NCBI RefSeq assembly: GCF_947172395.1
Contig: NC_069083.1
Coordinates: 15,594,501-15,658,500 of the forward strand
DNA length: 64,000 nucleotides
Reading direction: 5' to 3'
Source of the DNA: Bicyclus anynana
Lineage: Eukaryota; Arthropoda; Insecta; Lepidoptera; Nymphalidae
Positions 32,742 to 42,653 of this stretch are shown here, one piece after another. Within the stretch, counting starts at the first letter, position 1, and every line of letters begins with the position of its first letter. A program made the position numbers and the translations under genes. The notes under the pieces are model-generated. The model made no database searches, was not told the DNA's origin, and worked only from the letters and a program-made list of their open reading frames with translations.

Positions 32742-33300
32742 AGGGCCCTACTCACACATCTGCCGCAGGGGCAATCTAGGGTGCACGGCGGTTGTGGCGA
32801 TATCGGGAGTATCTCTACACACTTGCCTGCCGTGCAGTGTTCCAGAATAAGCCGAGCTGAGCACACGTATTGAGAATGGCACCCATATTATCGACCACTC
32901 AAAAGATTGGAGTAGCCTTGGCGCTTTCTGTGGTGCTACCTCAAAAAAAAAAGGAAAAGGAGATACTGGGTGAAGAAATGGCTACAGAAAAGAAGTGAGT
33001 TATGCCACATGAATATTATAAAAGTACACATTTTGATTCTACGCTGTTTGTACGTGCACTCCGTGTGACAGCTGCTGACAAACTGACTGAGAAATTGCCC
33101 CAATCGCGCTACACACGCACCGACGGCAGGGACGACTTAGGGATCAAGGATAGTCTCGCGCCCCTGCCGCCCTGCCGCAGGGCCATCCTCCCAAATTGCC
33201 CCGGCATGCCTACACACATCACAATTAAGGATGCAATTAAGGGTCATCCCCACTCCTACACCCTAGATTGCCCCTGCGGCAGATGTGTGAGTAGGGCCTT
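32742..33300 (+). mobile_element. PIF/Harbinger deletion derivative
   Basis: 559 bp with inverted ends of about 40 bp (AGGGCCCTACTCACACATCT on the left; the right arm starts AAGGCCC) and an exact TTA target duplication at 32739-32741 and 33301-33303. TTA duplication and the end sequence point to PIF/Harbinger. Sub-terminal CTGCCG and GCAGGGGC motifs are repeated inside the right half (33170-33260). It keeps a transposase N-terminal remnant and lacks the DDE domain, so it depends on another copy for movement. Confidence 0.85.
32876..33160 (+). pseudogene. Harbinger transposase N-terminal remnant
   Basis: ATG at 32876 opens MAPILSTTQKIGVALALSVV. After a run of A (32943-32952) the frame must shift by one base to read KRKRRYWVKKWLQKRS. 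The RRYWV/WLQKR pattern is typical of the N-terminal part of PIF/Harbinger transposases, just before the helix-rich segment. A third frame then reads FDSTLFVRAL, so at least two frameshifts or deletions are present. The catalytic DDE region is absent. Most likely an A-run slippage plus an internal deletion. The match is to a general family pattern, not a database hit. Confidence 0.6.
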
Positions 33301-33303
33301 TTA

Positions 33304-33544
33304 TTGACATTAGTATGGAGGTATGGATATTATGACATGCTTAAGAATCGTTACATTATTTACAACACATGCTATAATAAAATGCAATAGCTATCGCAAA
33401 CCCAGCTAGCCGATGCATAATATAAATATTAATATGATCAATGTACTCTGACTTTTATTACTGTTTGTGATCATTTGTGATACAGGTTAATATGACAAGG
33501 CTATTAAACGATTGCGAGTCTTAATACAGATTAAAGTTCGTTTC
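33304..33544. other. Unassigned sequence
   Basis: Nothing recognised. Confidence 0.4.
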
Positions 33545-33668
33545 ATTTACGATGGTGCAGGTGACAGTTCGTTCACTCTTGAAAGTTTGTCGCGATTCAC
33601 GATAATAGTACATATTATGAACGTCATACAGACAACTGTCACCGTACCCATGCTGTCTGAAAAATACT
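33545..33668 (-). mobile_element. MITE-Y, copy 2
   Basis: GGTGCAGGTGACAGTTCGTT, CACTCTTGAAAGTTTGTCGC, GAACGTCATA and ACTGTCACCGTACCCATGCT match MITE-Y in inverse orientation. Outer ends are eroded. Confidence 0.65.
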
Positions 33669-33782
33669 TTAATACAAGTGATACCACTGTACTGTACCTA
33701 CAGAGTGTGATATGGACTATGGTTTAAGAATTACCTCATTAGAGCCACCCGGCTAGAACAGCCTCTCCGAGTGCGGTTATAG

Positions 33783-34197
33783 TATTTATTTATATAGACT
33801 CTTATCTCTCATTTATTTATTTACCTTTTTTTAATTTTTTATCAAAAAATATAATACAAAACACTATTAAAAATTTACAAAAAAATTAACTCTCCCGGTG
33901 CCGGACATTTGAGTGCCCAAGCAACCGGAGGTCAGGGCTCCAGAGTGAGGAGCCTCCTCACAATACGCGCCGTCTCAAGAGTCACTGCCTTCTGTATCCG
34001 ACTCTTGATCCAACAGTTAAGTGAAAGCTTCTTATGATAGCTAGATAGATATGAGCTTCTTAGACCATTGACTGAAACAACTATCGGAACAATAACAGTT
34101 GACTCAACATTCCACATGGCGGTAATCTCGTAATCTATATAGACTTTTATAGTCAACACCACGAAGTCATCGGATCTCCTTTCTCGCATCCACTACA
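33783..34197 (-). mobile_element. LINE-3 3' end with C-terminal ORF
   Basis: The minus-strand frame at 33932-34189 (85 codons) reads MWNVESTVIVPIVVSVNGL, CWIKSRIQKAV and LETARIVRRLLTLEP before the stop. This is the C-terminus of a non-LTR reverse transcriptase; the same residues appear at 44090-44328. The 3' UTR has GTTGCTTGGGCACTCAAATG and an A-rich end with ATTTATTT at 33787-33822. 5'-truncated. The open frame suggests a fairly recent insertion. Confidence 0.75.
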
Positions 34198-34349
34198 TTG
34201 TAGTGACTACAGAGCCATAACTGCCTCTACTTATGTATGGAATTTTGACCAATCCCCCTGGTCCTTTGCGGGTTGGCAGACTTGGGGTCATAATGTTTGA
34301 TTCTGTAACGACCGTAATGACGAACGAAGATCAGTATTAGCAAATAGCG

Positions 34350-34485
34350 GTTACACAAGTCCCCGTTCCGGTATGAACTCGGAGATAAATATAGCCTATG
34401 ACACTCATAAATAATGTAACTTTCTTCAGATATTACACCCTACAATACTGCAAACTTTACCTCTTTATAATATTTGTATATAGAT
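34350..34485 (-). mobile_element. Hel-3, copy 2
   Basis: GTTCCGGTATGAACTCGGAG, ATAGCCTATGACACTCATAA and AAACTTTACCTCTTTATAAT parallel 13372-13512. The CTAG end is not preserved. Confidence 0.5.
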
Positions 34486-34676
34486 AATGACCGACGGCTT
34501 AACCTGTTCCCCGAGGCACGTAGGTTTAACACTAGAAACTACCCGCCTAGGGACTGAGAAAAATTACTGAGAATTTCTTATAATAAAAGAAGAAGTATAA
34601 CCTCGACCGACCCAGGACCTCGTTATACGAAGCCGTTTAAGTTAACCACTGCACCAAAGAGGCAGTTACCATACAA
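34486..34676 (-). mobile_element. SINE-3, partial
   Basis: Minus strand: CTCTTTGGTGCAGTGGTTAA (A-box-like), a decayed B box GGTCCTGGGTCGG, then GAAATTCTCAGTAATTTT and GTGCCTCGGGGAACAGGTTA, AGCCGTCGGTC. Truncated after that block. Confidence 0.65.
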
Positions 34677-35115
34677 TATCGCTCATTAAAAACAGAAAAC
34701 ACAGCGAATTCTGATCGCTATATCACCTAAAGGAATTATCGCCTAATCCGGAACGCTGCAGTGAGTATGGCTTCCTCACGAAATGGGTCAACTTAGTTTT
34801 GATTACGGTTTGGCTTACTTTCCGATGTCAGGTCAATAGAAAGTCTGTTCTCGGGATTTGTTTTTAGCGTTGATACGTTACTAGACGAATCGCTTTACAA
34901 TTATTTTGTCCGAAGCAAGTTGTAGAGCGTGATGCATAGCCAGACCTTTGAGAAATTACAAAGGATGAAAGTTGGTAAGCCCATCCTCCTAACATACCCG
35001 TAGATAAGTAGATAGGCTATATATAGTTTGTAATGTGATGGCTTTGGAAAGAGGATTTTTGCAATTATCGTCGATACATTATGAAATCACAGCTCCAGTC
35101 GGCGGTCACTATTTG
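34677..35115. other. Unassigned sequence
   Basis: No recognised element. Confidence 0.4.
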
Positions 35116-35171
35116 ATAGTTAGCGACCAAGTCTCGAACCAACTTTGGTCTGAGACTTGGTCGCTAACTAT
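35116..35171. repeat. 20-bp-arm inverted repeat at RTE-1 5' edge
   Basis: ATAGTTAGCGACCAAGTCTC and GAGACTTGGTCGCTAACTAT are exact complements with a 16-base spacer. The right arm is the 5' start of the RTE-1 copy that follows. Confidence 0.9.
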
Positions 35172-35432
35172 GGGCCTACTAAGTCATACAGCGGGCGATG
35201 GAATGAGCTATATGGTACGAGGAGTATATCTGCGTGATTGAATCACAATTTGAGAAGAATTAAAGTTACAAAGAGCGGATGGACGTTAGGGTCCTAAAAA
35301 GGTGGAATGGCGACCCGCATTAACAAAGCAGTGTTGGTCGACCCCCCACAAGTTAGACTGACGACATCATGCGAGTCGTAGGGATTCGCTGGATGCAGGC
35401 GATGATGTTTGGAAGTCCCTACAACACTTTAG
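35152..35432 (+). mobile_element. RTE-1 3' region, internally deleted
   Basis: GAGACTTGGTCGCTAACTAT, ATACAGCGGGCGATGGAATG, GGAGTATATCTGCGTGATTG, GGACGTTAGGGTCCTAAAAA, CAGTGTTGGTCGACCCCCCA and GATGTTTGGAAGTCCCTACA. It stops before the GAT tail, and part of the GHIVRR segment is deleted. Confidence 0.8.
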
Positions 35433-36086
35433 GGATAGACACTGCAGCAATTTTTGGCAAATTATAACTTGAAAAATTCAAGAGTTTGCAACAAACTTTT
35501 AAGCCCTTGGGGTATTTCTTCTGATATTATTTTGTTTCAACAGGTAAACTGTACATAAATAAATTCAAAAGTACACATAATTTTAAGCAAAGACCTTTTA
35601 AGTGGTTTTATTTAGCTTGCCCTGTTCGGAGCATTGTGGGGTAATATGACCTATTGACAGAAATTTCACGTGCCACACGATTTTATTGCTTTATCTGACC
35701 CTAGACTGATGAGGAGAATGGTATAATGTCTGATACCTAGAACTTTTTTAGGTATTAGTATCTTCGTCATAACCAAAAAAAAATTTATTTGGGAATTTTA
35801 TAAAAAAGAAGTTTCCGTGAAATATTGTCAATAGAAACGTGCTCGTTTAATGTGGGACGGAAATTAAGCAAATCCACATTACAAGAAGGTATGGGAGTAA
35901 CATCTGCCGCTATCTCTGAGCTGGCACGGGTCCAAGGCCGCACCGCTGCTAATGCCTCGTGCTTAAATCAACAGGTCATAGTGTAGATATACAAGTAGGT
36001 ATAAGTGATTCGTTGGTCCAGCTTATGTGGTTTCAAACTATGTGATCTATGAAACATTGAGTTTTTTCTTCCAAGCATATTTCATT
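35433..36086. other. Unassigned AT-rich sequence
   Basis: Nothing recognised. Confidence 0.4.
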
Positions 36087-36290
36087 ATCAAATATCATAT
36101 GTCTCAAACGGTGAAGGAAAACATTGTGAGGAAAACCTACATACCTGACAATTTTATTATTAATTCTCTGCGTGTGTGAAGTCTGCAAATCCGCATGGGG
36201 CCAGCGTGGTGGACTATTGGCCTAACTCTTCTCATTCTGAGAGGAGACTCGAGCTCAGCAGTGAGCCGAATGGGTTGATAACGAATGAAT
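36087..36290 (+). mobile_element. SINE-2, 5'-truncated
   Basis: ATGTCTCAAACGGTGAAGGA, TTAATTCTCTGCGTGTGTGA, GGCCAGCGTGGTGGACTATT and CGAGCTCAGCAGTGAGCCGA. The tail is the degenerate TTGATAACGAATGAAT. Confidence 0.85.
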
Positions 36291-36515
36291 ATTTCAGTAA
36301 CAGACCGGAGTTAGTGATATATGTACTCCCGTGCCTTAAGCATGAAGCCGTTTGTCCCGACAATTATTTCTCGTTAACGTCATAGTGATTGTTACATAAT
36401 CAAGCAATGTTACCCGTCAACTAACTTTGGAACCGCTTGGTGAATCTATGCTATAAATCCTAAGAATACTCATTAGTTTGGTCTTTATTAACAACCTACT
36501 AAAATAAACATCTGC

Positions 36516-36650
36516 ATACTGTATGACATCCACGACAAGTTGTCAGTAGGTAACAGACGACATTTTGTTACATAGAATCATAGTTTCGTATATTATGTCA
36601 ACTAACATATGTCAAAGTTAGTGTATTAGCCTGCGCTGGCCTATTCACTA
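36516..36650 (-). mobile_element. Repeat P, internally deleted
   Basis: CATCCACGACAAGTTGTCAG, GACGACATTTTGTTACATAG and GTCAACTAACATATGTCAAA are the two ends of repeat P joined without the middle. Confidence 0.55.
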
Positions 36651-37232
36651 TTTAGAATGTTTAGATTAAAACCTGAGAGATATTAAAGATGTATCCCATA
36701 TTATATCCCCACCCATATTTGACTATTGTAGTACACTTAACACAGACTTTCGGTTTGTTTGGAGGGGAACAAAATATTGTTCATGTTGATTAAATAAAAC
36801 CATCGCCGTAAATGTATTCTCCATCATACCCTCCCCTGTGTGGAGCCTAATTTCTCGCGTCATTAGCTGTGAGGTATTAAAAATGTAATCAAATGAAATT
36901 TTCAAATTTACTGGAAACAGTTTTTGCTTTTATTCTACTTTTCTACTAATATTTGATCATTTGTCTGTATTGAAATGGAGCTGTACTACACGCACAATAA
37001 TAGTTTTCATTCCCGTGAGCTATGAACAAGAGATTGGATACGAATCAACTTACTTTTAAAGATAGACAATAAAAGAGATCCTCATTGGAACTTGTATTTT
37101 TATTTGTCGTTGTTTTATCGAACGAATAAAGTTTTTATTTGAAAGCCTATACCTAAAGCCTTTAGATTAGATACCTATTTGTTGGATAGTACTTTATAGA
37201 TTTCCAATAGTTCTAAATTCGGTGTGTCTTTT
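36651..37232. other. Unassigned AT-rich sequence
   Basis: No feature recognised. Confidence 0.4.
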
Positions 37233-37307
37233 CTTATTTTTTTCTTTATTCTTACTAGATCGACAGATCTAGATCGGTAGATCTAGTAAGAATAGAGAAA
37301 AAATAAG
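37233..37307. repeat. Hairpin A (about 30-bp arms)
   Basis: CTTATTTTTTTCTTTATTCT and TACTAGATC pair with GATCTAGTAAGAATAGAGAA and AAAATAAG. The centre contains AGATCTAGATC. Confidence 0.8.
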
Positions 37308-37310
37308 TAC

Positions 37311-37356
37311 GCGAGGTGTGTATCTATCTATCTAGTAGATAGATACACGCTTCGCG
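37311..37356. repeat. Hairpin B (20-bp arms)
   Basis: GCGAGGTGTGTATCTATCTA against TAGATAGATACACGCTTCGC (two or three mismatches). Lies 3 bp after hairpin A. Confidence 0.8.
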
Positions 37357-38661
37357 TTTTCACCTCAAAACCTCGTGATCCACGAACTCTACACAAAAAA
37401 GAACTGAACGTTAAGCTGAAACTATTGCAGCTAGCAAGTTATAAACTATAATAGAGAAATATTAATATTTAAAAAGTTAAATCTTAGTATTCCATGGATT
37501 CACCGTGCGGGTGCCGGGTCCATCGCGTAGTAGAGAGAAAAACTCCGAGCAGAGTCCTGGACTTGTAACCAATGGATGTAGGTTTAAGGATTTCCTTGAC
37601 AATCGATTTGGAAGTTGAAACTAATTGAAATATTTTTTTAATTTTTAGGTAGAGACTCCCTAAGTTAACTTTATGGGAGTTTCAAATGGAAAAATTCTGA
37701 ATAAAGTTGGTATGGTCAGGGTCACCAGATGAAATACATCTGTCCGTCCGTCCGTCGCCCCGCGGCTATAAACTATTACTACTTAAAAACTGAAAATAAG
37801 GTATGTGCATTATTTTCGGATTTAGGTATCCGTTTGTAAAATATTAACCCTCTACCGGCTAAACGAATGTTTATGAATACAAGTAGGTACGTAAATAAAA
37901 TCACAAGAGTAGAATATAAAATGAAATTACGCTCTACCATTTTCACAGTTATATTAGTTGAAGATACGAATTAGCTAGAACCTTCACCCTCGTTCTACGA
38001 AAACGACTTTTACCCATCAGTTAAGTTTGTTATATAGATATTTTATAGAAAATTTATTGTGTTAAAAATATATTGGCCTGGCCTTTAACTATAATATTAA
38101 TTGATGACTAAGCTAGGAGTTTTTCAACCTACTCGCAATAAACACATGGGTAAAAGACGTTTCTAATTAGGATCATAAGCAATATCTAAAGTTTCAACAA
38201 ACTTAAGACTTATGATTACAAAAACATCTTAAATCCTCGCACCTTTAACAACTTTACGCCGTAAAAATAAAAACGAAGCTGTCTTAACAGAAAATTGCGT
38301 TTCTTTTGCTTATTAACCCCTTTAGAGCACGTCTCAGGATAAAATTCCGTTTCAATTTCAACCCCATTAAAGTACAAGGTAATTTACGTTCCCTCTGTTC
38401 TAAAGAATATTCTCAATATTATTTTTAGCATTAACTTTGTAGGTAAAATGTCTTTGCTCTTCAGACTGAATTTGTAATTGAGTTTATTCAAAAGAAACAG
38501 TTCTGTTATTATACGTCTAAAATATGAAACTGATTGCGGGTACTTTGCTATTGTTAGTTGAGAACTACATTTCAAATTTAAATAATATCTGTTGTATATT
38601 TTCTTATCCCACCATCACTGTTTTTGTACTTTGTATTTTTAAATCCGGCAATAGTATAGAC
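37357..38661. other. Unassigned AT-rich sequence
   Basis: A short (TCCG)n run lies at 37741-37757. No gene or repeat family was recognised. Confidence 0.4.
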
Positions 38662-39108
38662 CAGTGATACCAAAGTGGTCTATATCGACTCCTAGGGGTC
38701 TATGACAACCTGCAAGGGATCTACGTCAGCGAAAAAAAGTTTGGGGGTCCATGAAATGAAAATGGGGGTCCACGATAGTGGATCTCAACATATACACTGA
38801 TAGTACCTATTTATATCTTATAATATCAAAACATATACATTATTTATAAAAGTACCTATGAATTAAAAAAAATATTATATATGTTTATAAAATTGTGTAA
38901 GTTGTAGGATGTTGGTATTCGCTTTGTGTTCGCGATACATTTTGAACTTGTAAAAACCTGAGAAAAGAAAACCTTTTTAAGATTTTAACACTAAACTTCA
39001 CTACAGTTAGATATTTACAAGAAATCAATATCAGGTAAGTAGGGGGTCTACCCTACACGGAAAAACATGGCAAGGGGTCTACGACACAAAAAAGTTTGGG
39101 GAACTCTG
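38662..39108. mobile_element. hAT-type non-autonomous element with 8-bp TSD
   Basis: Starts CAGTGATACCAAAGTGGTC and ends (reverse complement) CAGAGTTCCCCAAACTTTTT. The flanks GTATAGAC (38654-38661) and GTATAGGC (39109-39116) agree at 7 of 8 positions. Both subterminal regions are rich in GGGGTCTA/GGGGGTCC repeats (CTAGGGGTCTATGACA, GGGGTCTACGACAC). No transposase ORF in 447 bp. Confidence 0.8.
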
Positions 39109-39179
39109 GTATAGGCCATTAAAATAATGTAACAAAATTATAGTAAATGGTACATATAAGATACATTTTGAGAGCCTTC

Positions 39180-39388
39180 AGCCGCAGCTAGTTACCACCC
39201 TACCGGCAAAGACGTATCGCCAAGCGATTTAGCGCTCCGGTACGATGTTGTGTAGAAACCGAAAGGGGTGTGTATTTTCATCCTACTCTTAACAAGTTAG
39301 CCCGCCGTTCCGTCTTAGATTGCAGCATCACTTACCATCAGGTGAGATTGTAATCAAGGGCTAACTTCTACAGAATAAAAAAAATAAT
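39180..39388 (+). mobile_element. SINE-1, 5'-truncated
   Basis: Begins inside the body at AGCCGCAGCTAGTTACCACC and ends in GAATAAAAAAAATAAT. The break is slightly 3' of the headless boundary. Confidence 0.85.
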
Positions 39389-39461
39389 ATAATAGGGCTT
39401 ATTTCCTATCATTGGCGATTTAGAGCTTAGCTTATTTAGCTTCACAGATGCCAACTAGGTA

Positions 39462-39642
39462 AAGCTTGGCAACTTCGTTCGAAACACTCCCGATGTTGCG
39501 CGCGGGGCGGGGGCGTACAGCGATGAATGAAAAACCCACGACTGATGCACGTCACTTCCCCGCGCGCACGATTTCACACTCGCGCAGTCTTTTCCCCTGT
39601 CGCCTGCATATCATGGGAGTGTTATCAACGAACTTGCCAGAC
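39462..39642 (-). mobile_element. MITE-X, copy 2
   Basis: AAGCTTGGCAACTTCGTTCG and AACACTCCCG at the left, CATGGGAGTGTTATCAACGA and ACTTGCCAGAC at the right, flanked by TA. Inverse orientation to 22889-23071, with a strongly GC-rich core. Confidence 0.75.
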
Positions 39643-40139
39643 TATAAAATATGACAAGTATCAACATCATACCTTTTCAAAGTTTTTGAAATGATTAGAA
39701 GTTATGACTTTAATACAAGAGCTTTAGGTTTATCTTGCACTGATGATTGTAGGTATATGAAAATTACTAAGCATTCAGCTTGGTTTATAGCTAGGAGTGT
39801 CCCAACTCGTAGTTTCAATCAATTTAAATATCTTAGAATTTAAACTATCGTGAGTGTTATACATATTAATTTATTATAAAGCACGGTTAAATTCACGTTT
39901 TAATGCAACGTCGTCCGACTAGTTTCCAACCCATAAGGGGCCCTTAGTCATGAGCTGGTTCTTGCAACGCGGCACGATCCAAACTGAAGTGAATTTAAAT
40001 ATCTGTCGATATTTGCAGCGGTTTTGGAGCTTCGCCAGCTAGCAGATAACTCAAGGGCATTACCACAAGCCCCTCTTTTGAGGTTTTGTGGTTTGGTATT
40101 ATGTAGATACTTACTACAGGTATAGTAATGAAATATATT
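39643..40139. other. Unassigned sequence
   Basis: Nothing recognised. Confidence 0.4.
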
Positions 40140-40395
40140 GTTATTATTATAGCTTTATTTCCACTTAACAGTTTTACAATACATAATATGTTAACAACAA
40201 ATTTTAAAGTAATTCTGTTATTTTGTTATGTGGCCCCCTATTGGTAAAAGCCTCCTCCATCTTTTTCCATTTTTCCCTATCTTTGGCCATATGCATCCAG
40301 TTTTTTCCTGCTGTTTTTATTATGTCATCAACCCATCTCTTTTTCTGTCTTCCTACATTTCTTTTGCCAATTGGGCCCAAAATTTGCGAAGAAGG
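40140..40395 (-). mobile_element. RTE-2 3' end with intact C-terminal codons
   Basis: On the minus strand about 48 codons are open: RQKKRWVDDIIKTAGKNWMH, then AKDREKWKKMEEAFTNRG. The (G)RxxKRWxDDIxxxAGxxWxxxAxDRxxW pattern is the RTE-clade C-terminus. A 3' UTR follows with GGAAATAAAGCTATAATAAT. 5'-truncated. Confidence 0.75.
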
Positions 40396-40516
40396 AACTA
40401 TATAAACTGCCCAATTTCAAACTTTGAATGCTGAAATAAAAATGTAAAATATTTTTTATTAAAATTAAATAAATAAGGCGTACATTTAAAAATATTGAAA
40501 AACTGAGTTATCACGC

Positions 40517-40568
40517 AGATGCAATAAACAATAATATTTTTTTATAATTATTGTTGTTTATTGCATCT
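40517..40568. repeat. Short hairpin
   Basis: AGATGCAATAAACAATAAT faces ATTATTGTTGTTTATTGCAT plus CT, with a 3-base bulge and an AT loop. Confidence 0.75.
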
Positions 40569-40842
40569 TCTTTTTTTTCTGATTGTGTACGTATTTGCTG
40601 AATCGCCAAACGCAGAAGCTCTACCAGAGTGGAGCCCGAGAGTTGTATGAATACAGATAACAGAAGAATAGAATGACTTTCTACTGAACTTTGTATGAAA
40701 GTCTGTTTTTATAAGTTTGAAGGGCAGTGATTTGCACGCGGACGAAGTCGCCGGTGACTGCCAGTATGAAAATAAAACGCGTTATTAATTTAACTTTAAT
40801 TGTGTACTGGAACATTAAAACAGTTCAAAACTGCGTAATCAT

Positions 40843-41068
40843 TCATTATCATTATCAACTTATATTCGGCTCACTGCTAAGGTCAAGTCTCCTCTCAGAA
40901 TGAGAGGCGTTAGGCCAATAGTCCACCACGCTAGCCCATTGCGGATTGGCAGACTTCACACACGCAGAGAATTAAGAAAATTCTCTGGTATGCAGGTTTC
41001 CTCATGATGTTTTCCCTTTACCGTTTGAGACACGTGATATTTTATTTCTAAAAATGCACACAACTCTA
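40843..41068 (-). mobile_element. SINE-2, body without head
   Basis: CATTATCATTATCAACTTAT tail, CTCCTCTCAGAATGAGAGGC, CAGACTTCACACACGCAGAG and CCGTTTGAGACACGTGATAT. Ends at ATGCACACAACTC, before the tRNA-like head. Confidence 0.85.
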
Positions 41069-41117
41069 AAAAACTTGCGACAAAGAAAAGATATATGTAG
41101 GTGTGTTCAAAAAAATT

Positions 41118-41342
41118 CAGCTGGTGGGAGGCTTCGGCCGTGGCTAGTTACCACCATAAAGACAAAGACGTAAGGCCAAGCGATTTAGGTACGATGTCGT
41201 GTAGAAACCGAAAGGAGTGTGGTTTTTCATCCTCCTAACAAGTTAGCCCGCTTCCATCTTAGACTGCATCATCCCTTACCATCAGGTGAGATTGTAGTCA
41301 AGGGCTAAGGCTAAGGGCTGTAAAGAATAAAAAAAAAAAAAA
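41118..41342 (+). mobile_element. SINE-1, headless
   Basis: Starts TTCAGCTGGTGGGAGGCTTC at the shared headless boundary, with an internal deletion near 41200 and a 13-A tail. GGGCTAAGGCTAAGGGCTG is a small duplication just before the tail. Confidence 0.88.
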
Positions 41343-41646
41343 CAAATCGTCCTAAAATTCTCTTGCGAATTTTGATAAATGTGCGTTTGATATCTGCGAT
41401 CTCTACGCGACGATCGGCACATCTGTGATCTATGGCACTTTGATATCCGTTCCGAAATATTTGTTTTGTATTTGGTTGTTTGTTGTGCCGCTCTCTGTTG
41501 GTTTACTAAACTACGTACAAACAAAACTTAATAACGTGATTCCGAGTTCTGTTTTCGTATTGTTTGGAATATTATTGCCTGTTGAAGATTGAACAGATAT
41601 TATACAGAATAGCACCGTTAGCGTTTTATCTATGTTCTATGAGTAC
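41343..41646. other. Unassigned sequence
   Basis: A GC-richer patch at 41390-41440. No element recognised. Confidence 0.35.
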
Positions 41647-41870
41647 CATCATCATCATCATTATCAACCCATATTGGGCTCACTGCAGAGCTCGAGTCTC
41701 CTCTCGAAATTAGAGGGGTTAGGCCAATAGTCCACCACGCTGGCCCAATTGGCAGATTTCACACACGCAAAGAATTAAGAAAATTCTCTGGTGCAGGTTT
41801 CCTCACGATGTTTTTCCTTGATGATGTGATATTTAATTTCTTAAAATATGTGTGCATTTTAAGAAATGAA
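41647..41870 (-). mobile_element. SINE-2, body without head
   Basis: The GAT-repeat tail (CATCATCATCATCATTATCA) is followed by the body. A deletion removes the GTTTGAGACAC part. Ends around GTGTGCATTTTAAG. Confidence 0.83.
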
Positions 41871-42422
41871 ATTATTTTATATATTAGTGAAAGTTGCAAA
41901 AACACCGCTATACGGTCTTGTAAAGAACACATCAAGCTACTTATTTCTAGAAATCTATGATTGTAAACGCATTTCATTGTAATAACTGTACAAGAAATTA
42001 GAAATGGTCTCTCTAAATAGTATGAAATTAATAGATTCGATTGGTAGGTATTTATGCAAATGAAAATCTTTATTCTCAATGTGTAACCGGTTTAAAGAAG
42101 CATAATTAGGGACAGGGTCTAAATCTAAAGCATGTGATGTTATTTAGCGAAAGAAATCTAGTATGAAATCATGTTGGTAACGAGCACTGTCTCTTTATTA
42201 CCCTTAACCCTGTAACGCTCTAAATTCAATACAAGCGGACACCGCGACATTGTCTGCCTTAACATTGATGTAAATATTCATTGGACGTGGCCATTTTTGT
42301 TACAACTTAAAATGGCCTGCCCGTTTTAATTTATGGCATCATAAAATAGAACATAATTTACTCTTATTTCTAAATTAATATTGGATAGAAGCAGGCGTTA
42401 ACTTAGCGGAAGTTCAGCGTTA
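41871..42422. other. Unassigned AT-rich sequence
   Basis: Nothing recognised. Confidence 0.4.
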
Positions 42423-42653
42423 TTATATAATGATTTATTTATTTTGCTACCCTCTGCGAAAAGCCGACGAACCCATGCGACAACGTCACCCAGGTCCGAC
42501 AAAATACTCAAATGAGAGTCAACATCTCCTGAGGATGCTACGGTTTCGGGGTGAAACATAAGTAGAGAGTATTTCGCCGGACTTGGGTGATGTTGTCGCA
42601 TGGGTTCGTCGGCTTTTCGCGGAGGATACCAAAATAAATAAATCATTATATAA
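42423..42653. mobile_element. Fold-back pair of a LINE/SINE tail
   Basis: 87-bp arms (42423-42509 and 42567-42653) are complementary with about seven mismatches around a 57-base spacer. Each arm carries AAGCCGACGAACCCATGCGA, ATCACCCA and an AAATAAATAAATCATTATAT-type end. A related single arm lies at 61541-61597, so the arm is a dispersed element end. The loop has CATCTCCTGAGGATGCTACG. Confidence 0.85.

Noticed and set aside
33002..33307. 101-codon plus-strand ORF in the Harbinger element
   Set aside because: Only its first part resembles transposase sequence in a shifted frame. The rest reads through the GC-rich sub-terminal repeats and the right inverted end.
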